DNA from: Branchiostoma floridae
Taxonomy: Eukaryota > Chordata > Leptocardii > Amphioxiformes > Branchiostomatidae
NCBI RefSeq assembly: GCF_000003815.2
Contig: NC_049992.1
Location: 11,484,753 to 11,548,752, forward strand
Direction of reading: 5' to 3'
DNA length: 64,000 bases
Below the pieces are notes generated by a model that saw only the letters and a list, made by a program, of their open reading frames with translations, made no database searches and was not told the origin of the DNA. Numbering within the stretch: position 1 is the first letter of the stretch; every line of letters begins with the position of its first letter. A program made the position numbers and the translations under genes. Positions 35,601 through 47,600 of this stretch are shown here, in pieces.

Positions 35601-38600
35601 ACAAACTTTACTTAGCTCAACAGTATACAAAAATATTGTACGGGTTGCCATCCTTAGTTGAAGCGCTTATTTATAGCGCTAGTATCTTCGCTGCGCCGTT
35701 AGCCGCCGTGCGACTTTTGTTGACGGTCTGATATCCCTACGTCGCCGCCTCGCTGATATTCCCACGGACATGTTTCAAAAAAAATACCCAGCAAAAACCG
35801 CTGTTCTGCGTCAAATTCTATTCTATAAAACTCAGTGTTACAGTCTAAATATTTTGTAGAAGCACCGCTGTAGGAAAGAAGGTCCAAGCAATGTAAAACA
35901 TCACGTAGCATGAAGTTCGCTGTCAACTGGCACACAGCACATGACTGTTTGAAACTCTAAGTCTAATCAACAGCCGTGTTTGATTGATAGCCGGCGGTCC
36001 TATGATGAAGTCGGCGAAAGGTGCGTTAGTTAGAAAATCTGCGTTTAGTTTTGATACGTAATTATAAGTTAGACAGTGGCGAGAATGATTATTTTCTCAT
36101 CAATATTTCTCTTCAGAATTATTTGAACTTAATTGTACATCTAAACAATTGGCTTACCTGTGCAATGTTTATATGATTAATGATCAGTGTACTGAAATCA
36201 TGTGTAACGTATGGCTCCTAGTCAATAGATCAGCATTTTCTCTATAGTGACCACCTGTCTATAGTGGCCACATTTCCTAGTGCTGTTGTTGTTTGGCATA
36301 AACTTTGAACATTTAAATTGTAAGTAACTTTAAACTGCCAGAGTTTCAGCCCAATAAAACACTCTCAGCGCCAGGGTATGAACAGACTGACCAGACAGAC
36401 GAAAATAAATCCTCGAACAAGGTTCAATCGTATCTTCCGGGTCTGGCAGGAAGTTGTTAAACTAAAATAAGAATAGGCTCGATGGTTGATTGCATACAAA
36501 GTAAAACAGTTTAACAGTTTTACAGCTTGAAGAAAACAAACGCTCCTACAGTACCTGCACCTGCTTGATAATTATTAAATCGTATGCCCTACTTGAATAA
36601 AAAAAGTTCATTGCAATAATAAATGTACCCACATCACAAGGAGCTTATACTTTTTTAAACTTACACCTAGTTATCGTACTGAAAATTGTTAATGACATTA
36701 CATGAAGTCATTCAACAATTTTCAGTCATGATGAAAATTTTCTGAATGGAAGGTGTGATTATTGTCATTTTCTGAAAAATAGAAGCAAGCTCTGTTTTTA
36801 CCTGGAGTCAATTCACAATACCAGTCCACTTTGGGGGATAATGTACTGTTAAGAGGATGTTCCATTTTTGCGCAGGGGTGATTTGGAACAGTCCAATGTT
36901 GCGTGGGAAGGGGTATGGCTGAAATATGCTGTATTTGCTCTTAAGCAAATGTCGGCCTTTCTAGTACACAATATGTCTGTATGGGAAATGGATCATATGA
37001 TGATGACTCATATATAATTATATATAACAAAACCTGACCTGACTTTTAAACAGTCTGCCTGTTACACACTAAGTCTTTCCTTGCAACTTTCAGCTGATTT
37101 CTAAATTACATTTTAAGGATGTGTACAGTAGACTACTTGTGTATGTTTTAGAACACGATGTGCCATGTCCATGTAGATCTAGAGGTTTTTAGACATTGAG
37201 AGTGAGACACAAAACATGACTGCTTAAAGGGTTAGCATAGGTCATGTTTACTAGTACTAAACAAAATGGTACATACATTTGTAAATTTTGTATGTATATC
37301 TGTGGTATCTATTTTGTCAACTACTACAAGTACATGTAAATGTGTAATGCTATGTGATTTCTCCCAGTATTGATTTCTTTTTTTGAAGTTAAGAGTTGTC
37401 TAAAAACAGGAAGTTGACCTGAATGAAACACCTTGTGGAATGAATAAACATAGTACCAATTACCCCAAGTACTAGTATAGTTATACATGTACTTGCCTGA
37501 AGTTGCACTGAACACAAAGGACGTAAAGTATTGTACATATTACACTTCTTTTTCACAAGTTATTGCTTCCTTGCAGAGCATTTCAAGACAATCTGACTCA
37601 CAATCATTACATATTTGCTCTTTAACTATGCTAGGCTCCTCAGTTCTACTGATCACAATATGCAATAACTCAGTACACAATATGTAGGATTCTAGATTAT
37701 TTCTTTTTATTCTGCAGCACACAAGAATACATACTATTACGTTTTCAATCATGTATACAAGCTGTGAATATTGACGTTAGTACAGGAAAACTGTACCATC
37801 CCTTCCCTTTAGAGGGTAAATATTGACAAATGCATTGATTAAACTATGTCTTCCTCAATGCCATCATCTTCTTGTAAGTCATCCCCCAGAGGTTCCCCTA
37901 GTGCTTTTCGTAGTCTGGCCCAGAAGAGAGGAACATGCTGCTGGTTGTTGGGCCACCGTAGGTACGTGTCCCTGTTAACGATGTTATTCAGCAGCGGGTA
38001 GCGCTCTAAAACACGGTCAGGGATGTTCTCCAGAAACACAAGAATCAGGCTCACCCTACGCGGGTCGAACAGGTGATATCTCCCCTGGGACATCTGGAGC
38101 TCGTAGTTGCACCAGTTGCTTTGTAGGAAACTCCTTGTGATGATGCAGACAGTTTTCCTGCTCGTTTCCACGGCATCTCGGATGTTGTGTAAGATCGGTA
38201 CCCCGCCTACAAAGTCACGATCTCCGATACACAGGCGGTAGTGAGGAGGCTGGTCTTCCAGCATAAGGGACAACACGCGGGACACCCAGGCTTCATCATT
38301 GCTACTGTACGCCACAAAGGCATCGTATCTAAACTGCTGCAGTTGTTCCCGGATTTCTTCGTATCCACGGAGATGGAGCCTAACTCTAAACCACATATAA
38401 GCAAAATAGCCACGACAGAAGTTGACCAGGACAGCAGAGAGCATGTAGAGGAGAAGGAAAGAGGTGGTTATGGCACAGGCATAGAGGTCACGGTGAGAGG
38501 CACAATCAGGGTGAAAATTAGGCAGATCTGTGCCGTGGAGGTCAGGAGGGGTGTTACATTGGTACCATCCATCTGTCCATCCCTGCACTACAGACGGGTG

Positions 38601-41600
38601 AGCATCTGCCCAGGATATGAACCACTCGATCTGACAGTCACAAAAGAAGGGGTTATTGTTGATGGCCAATTTGTCTAGTCCTGGTAAAATGGTCTCCAAA
38701 GTGGACTCATTCAACAGAGTTATGCTGTTCCAAGATAGGAATAAGCTTTGTAACTGGGAGTTAGCTGAGAATAAAGTCTGTGGAATGTACGTAATTTTGT
38801 TTGATGACAAATCAACTGAGCGTAGGTTTTTATGAACTTGGAACAACTCAGCAGGGATGTATGTAATGGAAGATACAGATAGGTCAATGACCTCTAGGTT
38901 AGGCATGCCATAAAAGATGGTGTTGTTTGAAAAACTAGACCAGATTTCTCCTGTCTCCCTCATAATCAGTGTAGTCAAAGATACAAGCCCATGAAATATC
39001 ATCCCATGGCCAGGTGTTGTAGCAATCCAATTTCCACTGAGGTTCAGCTCAGTTAGATATCTGAGTTTTTCAAAGATTGTAGGATTAAACCATGGGTATG
39101 GAAGAACAAATAGTTTGTTATAGGACAAGTCCAAGGTTTGTAGTGTTGTGTTTTCAGGGAAGTTTAAAGTGTTATCTCGCAGAAAGAGTTGGTTGTAACT
39201 CAGGTCAATGTGTTTAATGCTTGCAAGACTGGTAAAGTCTATTATACTGTATGGAGATACGTTGTTCCTGCCAAGTTTCAGCACTTCAAGAGATCTTAAA
39301 TTGGAGAACAATAACTGTGGTAATTGAACTAGGTCATTATCATACAAATCCAGCTCTACTAGGGATGTTAGATTTACAAATGTCCTACTTGAAACAATTT
39401 TTATATTACAATCTCTCAGTGTCAGTATCTTCAGGTTGTCCAGTCCAGCAAAAGTGTTGTCCACCAAAGTTGTCAGGTCTTTCTCATCAAGCTGGAGAAC
39501 TTCTAGATTTTGAAGTCCTCTAAAACCAAATGGTTCAATTTCAAGTTTGTTAAAGCCTAAAGCAACATACAGATATTTGAGGTGAGTTAGGTCACTAAAG
39601 TCATCTTGCTTGATTATTTCAATATCACTTGGAAACATGTTTAGTGTCCTCAGAGTCTGTGCTACCTCTGACAGTGCATCCTTTGGAATCTGTTTCAAGG
39701 GAACCAATGAAAGATCCAAAACCCGTAGACTAGATAATCCATGAAAAGCTAGCCTTGATAGTACAGTAAGGTCAGTTCCTGCTAGGTATAGGTTTTTAAG
39801 ATGGTTCAATCCTCGAAAAGCGTTGTCTTGTACTTCCTTGATATTTGCATTCTCCAGTTTCAATGTCTTCAAGCTTGTGTTTTGTAGACAAGCAAAAGAA
39901 CCAGCTTGAATGACTGAAATGTTATAATAGTTCAGTCTGATTTCTGTAATGTTACAGCCACTTAAACCTTCAAGTGCCTCTTGTAAGTTTGAAAGCAAAA
40001 TAGGAATGCCAGACAGGTCCAAAATGTGTACAGCACTGAACAGAGTGAAGAAAGGTCTGTCTATTTGAGTTACGGGGTTGTCAGAAAAGTCCAGTAAGTC
40101 AAACTCATGCAATAGGAAAGGTTGGAAGTCAGAATAGTTCAAAGATGACACATTGTTTCCAGACAGAATTAGTTCACGCAGTGAAGACATCTTAACAAAA
40201 TCACTTGAAAATTTGCAGCTGATGAGTTGATTGCAGGAAATATCAAGACTTTTGAGATTCAAACCTTTCCAAATGTCAGCCTGAAGTATGTTATATAGAC
40301 TGTTGTGGGAGAGGTCAAGATTTTGCAGAGTAGAAAGAGAGGAAAATAGCTTAGCAGGCAGATAGGACAAATGATTCTTTTTCAGTGACAACTTCTCCAA
40401 GTTGGAAAGGTTATAGAAGGCAGCTGGTTCAATAACTGACAGTCTGTCGTGTTCTAAGTTGAGAACTTCTAGAAGATGTAGAGAAGAAAAGGAGTTGTTC
40501 CTTATTGTCTGGATGTCATTGCTGGATAAGTCCAGCTCGATGAGATCATGAGGAAGGTTGTTTGGAACCCATGTCAGCCCATCCGAGGTGCAGTCAGCAG
40601 TCTGGTTCACAATGGTACATGGAGTTCCTGAGATAAACAAGAGAAATGATCTTCTAATTAAAGTCTCTTCAAGTTAAATGATAAATTGTGAAGTAAAAGG
40701 TATGAATGATGTATGTTCCTGCATATGGTGTATNNNNNNNNNNNNNNNNNNNNNNNNNNNNNNNNNNNNNNNNNNNNNNNNNNNNNNNNNNNNNNNNNNN
40801 NNNNNNNNNNNNNNNNNNNNNNNNNNNNNNNNNTATGGTATTGATTACTGTTTTGAGGACAAAGAAGATGTTTGTGAATGTACAATGATCATGTACCATA
40901 TTCGCATTTCTAGGGATAGTCAGTTTTTATGCAGAGGTGAAGTCTGGATCAGTATATGTATTGCCAAATACATGCTGTACATGTATGTGCAAATTGTTAA
41001 GTTCATTGTGCATCCTCAAGGTAGCAGAACACAGTTTTCGGCCTATGGTGATTTCTATTACTATACAATGTAGTTAAGGACCACAAGGTTACTGACATCG
41101 ATGGGGATAAAATTAAAGTAGGGTGCAGTTTTCAAGTATGACGAACTAATATGTTGAAGTCGAGGGTATAATCTACAAAATTTAAGTGAAAACAAAAAAA
41201 ATATGTCGTTTTTTAAAATTTCGCCACCCTCTTTTAAATGGGTCCTTCCATCCAGCAGGGCCATGCGGACTGCAGCCAACTCACTGAGGCAGTCAGTTGT
41301 AAAGGTCGCGTGCATTGATACACCGAATGGCCAAACAAAATGATCCTATACATACAATCTAATTCTAAAAGTTGACTCATTATACTACCATATAGCAAAG
41401 TTCATACCCCGCTGTCTTTCACGTTACTAGTCAGGGCTCAAAGTCCTGCATATGCAGGTTAGTGCAGGTAAAATTGGAGCTGTGCAGGTATTTCTGGTGT
41501 CTACCTGCACCTAACCTGCACCGGTCCATGTACTGGGTTTTGCTCATAAATGTCGTTTGATGTAGGTGTATGCTGATTCTTATAAGCTGTTACCACCTGG

Positions 41601-44600
41601 AAAGTAGAAAAGAAAAATAGCAATAGTTCCTGAGCATTTCTAGTGTAATCCATACTTTCTGAATTCAGAGTGGTTCAGGTAAAATTTTTCTGATGCAGGT
41701 AATTTTCAATGTTACCTGCACCAGTGCAGGTATGCAGAAAAAAGTATTTTGAGCCCTGCTAGTACAGTGTATACATATGCTAGAAGAATTTGGTTGCACT
41801 ACTGTTTTTACCCCTGCGTCATAGGCAAGGGAGGTCGTGTGGAAATGTTCTGCGACCTCAAAGTGCCAAAAATTTTCTTAACATTTCCTCACAACACCCC
41901 TTCCCCCCCTACACATGCACACTGACTCACACATGCAGACAATCCTTCCCATAATATATGATTATATCAAGTTGTTACCATACCTTTTGTTGTAACAGTT
42001 GTGCATAGGGCTAAAACCATGCCAAGGAATAAAACCTTCTCCAGTGCCAACAGTTTCAGCCTGGTGCATGTACTGTATTGTACATCTTGTCCCATGACCA
42101 TTGCAGGAGTTGAGTAAAGACTCAGCATTTCTAATGATTAAGAAATATTCTGTTACCAGGACTGAAATAGGTTCCGATTCTAAAATTTTCAAAACAGGCC
42201 ATTTCATCATAACATACTGAATGCTGAATCATTTCATTAGGAGATATACCATAAACCTAATTATTAAGTTCATGTGCTACCTACTAGTATGATTATGAAT
42301 TCAAATTTCAATACATAGTATTACATCAAAATTTAATGGTAAATTTGATTAATGTTTCAATGCCTTTTTATAGATTTTACATTTGTCCTTCCTGGAGAAA
42401 ACATTGGTTAGAAATAGAAATCTAGATGTGTGCCTTAGAATAGAAATAAGGTTACCTACCTGACTAACACTGAAAATGTAGCAAGAAACATCCAAGACAA
42501 ATTAGAAAATAATCATGTATAGCCAGTGGCCAGCAGAATGTGACTGGTAAGTACCTTTGAGCTTAGTTTGTACCTTAGTTTCTTATCTAAATCCTCAACA
42601 AAATGAAAGAGAAACAACAGAACTTCCCCTTTCATGTGTACAAAATTATAAACACTCACCTGATAATACACAATATGTCTGTATGGGAAATGGATCATAT
42701 GATGATGACTCATATATAATTATATATAACAAAACCTGACCTGACTTTTAAACAGTCTGGCTGTTACACACTAAGTCTTTCCTTGCAACTTTCAGCTGAT
42801 TTCTAAATTACATTTTAAGGATGTGTACAGTAGACTACTTGTGTATGTTTTAGAACACGATGTGCCATGTCCATGTAGAGGTTTTTAGACATTGAGAGTG
42901 AGACACAAAACATGACTGCTTAAAGGGTTAGCATAGGTCATGTTTACTAGTACTAAACAAAATGGTACATACATTTGTAAATTTTGTATACGTATATCTG
43001 TGGTATCTATTTTGTCAACTACTACAAGTAGATGTGTAATACTATGTGTTTTCCCAGTATTTATTTCTTTTTTTTAAGTTAGGAGTTGTCTAAAAACAGG
43101 AAGTTCACCTGAATGAAACACCTTGTGGAATGAATAAACATAGTACCAATTACCCCAAGTATAGTTATACTGGCCTGAAGTTGCCCTGAACACAAAGGGC
43201 GTAAAGTATTGTACATATTACACTTCTTTTTCACAAGTTATTACTTCCTTGCAGAGAATTTCAAGACAATCTGACTCACAATCATTACATATTTGCTCTT
43301 TAACTATGCTAGGCTCCTCAGTTCTACTGATCACAATATGCAATAACTCAGTACACAATAAGTAGGATTCTAGATTATTTCTTTTTATTCTGCAGCACAC
43401 AAGAATACATAATATTACGTTTCAATCATATATACAAGCTTTGAATCTTGACGTTAGTACAGGAAAACTGTATCATCCCTTCCCTTTAGAGGGTAAATAT
43501 TGACAAATGCATTGATTAAACTATGTCTTCCTCAATGCCATCATCTTCTTGTAAGTCATCCCCCAGAGGTTCCCCTAGTGCTTGTCGTAGTCTGGCCCAG
43601 AAGAGAGGAACATGCTGCTGTTTGTTGGGCCAGCGTAGGTAGGTGTCCCTGTTAACGATGTTATTCAGCAGCGGGTAGCGCTCTAAAACACGGTCAGGGA
43701 TGTTCTCCAGAAACACGAGAATCAGGCTCACCCTACACGGGTCGAACAGGTGATATCTCCCCTGGGACATCTGGAGCTCGTAGTTGCACCAGTTGCTTTG
43801 TAGGAAACTCCTCGTGATGACGCAGACAGTTTTCCTGCTTGTTTCCACGGCATCTCGGATGTTGTGTAAGATCGGTACCCCACCTACAAAGTCACGTTCT
43901 GCGATACACAGGTGGTAGTGAGGAGGGCGGTCTTCCAACATTGGGGACAACACGCAGGACACCCAGGCTTTGTCATTGCTGCTGTATGCCACAAAGGCGT
44001 CGTATCTAAACTGCTGCGGTTGTTCACGGATTTCTTCATATCCACGAAGACGGAGCCTAACTCTAAACCACATGTAAGCAAAGTAGCCACTACAGAAGTT
44101 GACAAGGACAGCAGAGAGCATGTAGAGGAGAAGGAAAGAGGTGGTTATGGCACAGGCATAGAGGTCACGGTGAGAGGCACAATCAGGATGAAAATTACGC
44201 AGATCTGTGCCGTGGAGGTCAGGAGGAGTGTTACATTGGTACCACCCATCTGACCATCCCTGCACTACAGAAGGGTGAGCATCAGCCCAGGATATGAACC
44301 ACTCGATCTGACAGTCACAAAAGAAGGGGTTATTGTTGATGGCCAGTTTCTCTAGTCCTGGTAAAATGGTCTCAAAATTGGACTCATTCAACAGAGTTAT
44401 GCTGTTCCAAGATAGGAATATGGTGTGTAATCTGGAAGTAGCTGAGAACAAAGTCTGTGGAATGTACGTAATTTTGTTTGATGACAAGTCAACTGAGCGC
44501 AAATTTTCATGAACTTTAAACAACTCAGCAGGGATGTATGTAATGGAAGATACAGACAGGTCAATGACCTCTAGATTAGGCATGCCATAAAAAATGGTGT

Positions 44601-47600
44601 CGTTTGAAAAACTAGACCAGATTTCTCCTGTCTCGCTCATTATCAGGGTAGTCAAAGATACAAGCCCATGAAATATCATCCCATGGCCAGGTGTTGTAGC
44701 AATCCTATTTCCACTAAGATTTAGCTCAGTTAGATACCTGAGTTTTTCAAAGATTGCAGGATTAAACCATGGGACTGGAAGAACAAATAGTTTGTTGTAG
44801 GACAAGTCCAAGGTTTCTAGTGTTGTGTTTTCAGGAAAGTTTAAAGTTTTGTCTCGCAGAGAGAGTTGGTTGTAACTTAGATCAATGTGCTTGATGCTAG
44901 CAAGACTGGTGAAGTTTATTACACTGTATGGAGATACGTTGTTCCTGCCAACTTTCAGCACTTCGAGAGATTTTAAATTGGAGAACAATAACTGTGGCAA
45001 TTGAACTAGGTCATTTCCATACAAATCCAGCTCTACTAGGGATGTTAGATTTACAAATGTCCTACTTGAAACAATTTTTATATTACTCCTCGTCAGTGNN
45101 NNNNNNNNNNNNNNNNNNNNNNNNNNNNNNNNNNNNNNNNNNNNNNNNNNNNNNNNNNNNNNNNNNNNNNNNNNNNNNNNNNNNNNNNNNNNNNNNNNAA
45201 GTTGTCAGGTCTTTCTCATCAAGCTGGAGTACTTCTAGATTTTGAAGTCCTCTAAAACCAAATGGTTCAATTTCAAGTTTGTTAAAGCCTAAAGCAGCAT
45301 AAAGATATTTCAGGTTAGTTAGGTCACTAAAATCATCATGTTTGATTATTTCAACTTCAGTTTGAAGCATGTTTAGTGTCCTCAGAGTTTGTGCTACCTC
45401 TGACAGTGCATCCTTTGGAATCTGTGTCAAGAGAACCAATGAAAGATCCAAAACCTGTAGACTAGTCAAACCATGAAAAGCTAGCCTGGATAGTACAGTA
45501 AGGTCAGTTCCTGCTAGGTATAGGTTTTTAAGATGGTTCAATCCATAAAAAGCGTAGTCTTGTATTTCTTTGATATTTGAATTCTCCAGACTCAATGTCT
45601 TCAAGCTTGTGTTCTGTAGACAAGCAAAAGAACCAGCTTGAATGACTGAAATGTTATAATAGTTCAGTCTGATTTCTGTAATGTTACAGCCACTTAAACC
45701 TTCAAGTGCCTCTTGTAAGTTTGAAAACAAAATAGGAATGCCAGACAGGTCCAAAATGTGTACCGTACTGAACAGAGTGAAGAAAGGTCTGTCTATTTGA
45801 GTTACGGGGTTGTCAGAAAAGTCCAGTAAGTCAAACTCATGCAATAGGAACGGTTGGAAGTCAGAATAGTTCAAAGATGACACATTGTTTCCAGACAGAA
45901 TTAGTTCGTGCAGTGAAGACATCTTAACAAAATCACTTGAAAATTTGCAGCTGATTAGTTGATTGTAGGAAATATCAAGACTTTTGAGATTCAAACCTTT
46001 CCAAATGTCAGCTTGTAGTATGTTATATAGACTGTTGTGGGAGAGGTCAAGATTTTGCAGAGTGGAAAGAGGGGAAAGTAGTTCGACAGGCAGATACGAC
46101 AAATGATTCTTTTTAAGTGACAATGTCTCCAAGTTGGAAAGGTTATAGAAGGCAGCTGGTTCAACAACTGACAGTCTGTTGTCTCCTAAGTTGAGAATTT
46201 CTAGAAGATGTAGAGAAGAAAAGGAGTTGTTTCTTATTGTCTGGATGTCATTGCTGGATAAGTCCAGCTCGATGAGATCTTGAGGAAGGTTGATTGGAAC
46301 CCGTGTCAGCCCAGCCAAGGTGCAGTCAGCAGTCTGGTTCACGATGGTGCATGGAGTTCCTGAGATTGACAAAAAATGTATCCTCCATTTAGAGTCTCTC
46401 CAAGTGAAATGATAACTTGTGGATTAGATTAGAAGCTATGATGCATGGTACTGCATTGATTATTGTTAGGAGTACAAGTAAGAATAATTACTAAAATAGA
46501 TCATACTAAAATTTGAATATTTGGAATATACATGATTGTACGTGTACATGTACCATATTCTCTTTTTATAGATAGTAAGTCCCTTTCTGTAGAGATGAAG
46601 TCTGGATCAGTATGTATAGCTAAATACATGCTTTATGTGCAAATTGCTAATTCCCATGTGGTAAAGTTTTTTATTCTCTGCTAGGACTGTTTAGCCATAG
46701 CCAAAGCTATAGGACTGATATCAATTATGATTTTCCCAGTGGTCATTACCGATCAAAGGAGGCCATATATATCCTCCATGTTCATTATATTTTCATTTCC
46801 TCACAACCTTCCTCCATAGTCATCACAGTCAGGCTTGACCAGATTATGTAATTAGTATCCGTACAGTATGGTATTTTGGACCAGTACATAATTGACTGTA
46901 CCAGTACTGTATTGAAACAGTGTAGTTACACAGTTCTACTTATAATTAGTTATGTGATTTTATAAAGTCGTTACCATACCTTTTACTGTTGTGCATAGTG
47001 CTAGGACTATGCTAAGGCATAAGAACTTCTGCAGTGTAACCAGTCGCAGCCTGGTGCATTGTACATCTTTTCCCATGGTCATTGCAGGATTTGAGTAGAC
47101 TGCAATGATTTCTGATAGATAAAGAAAGAATTATGTTACCAGGACTGGCATAGGCTCAGATTCTCGTAACAAGCCAACTTTTTATCATTACACATTTAAT
47201 GCTGAATCATTTCATTGATGGGAGATGGCTAAATGCATATATGTCTTACAAAAAAGTTTACTTACCTGACTAACAGTGAACACCAAAAGTACAGCAAGAA
47301 ACATCCAAGAAAAATACAAGAATATCATGTATTTCCAGTGGCCAGCAGAATGTAACTGAAAGTACCGTTGACCAAGTTTCCAATGGAAATACTTCTAATC
47401 AGAGTCTTCAAGGAAATGAAACTTTGAAAGAGAAACATGAGAACTTCCCCTTTCATGTGATGGTTAACAGTCACATGATGGTACCCAATATGGGACTCCG
47501 TCTTGCCTGTATGGGAAAGCGGTCACTTGATGATGACTCATACATGATGTGTGTAATATGTATGAGTAACATGTAACATGTTTGACTCCAATATTAGCAA

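Larger units (their letters stand above)
33638..36965. other. 3.3-kb insertion between TLR copies 1 and 2
   Basis: At the corresponding place between TLR copies 2 and 3 (42661-42670) the sequence reads directly from TGATAAT into ACACAATATGTCTG. Here the same two sequences are separated by 3328 bp. The inserted segment contains a 163-bp tandem array and two larger direct repeats in its left 2.1 kb. The remaining part, about 35.7-36.97 kb, is AT-rich with no gene or recognised repeat. No coding gene is seen. Confidence 0.8.
40628..42667. repeat. Segmental duplication, TLR 5' region (partner 31748-33637)
   Basis: Partner of the copy 1 5' region. It includes the 100-N gap, just right of GCATATGGTGTAT. 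The sequence resumes with TATGGTATTGATTAC, which in copy 1 follows almost directly, so the gap spans sequence not present in copy 1 or very little sequence. Confidence 0.88.

Noticed and set aside
43516-46372. TLR copy 3 as a pseudogene or as two genes
   Set aside because: The break coincides with the N run; both sides are in frame with copy 2 if the gap is about 45 bp.
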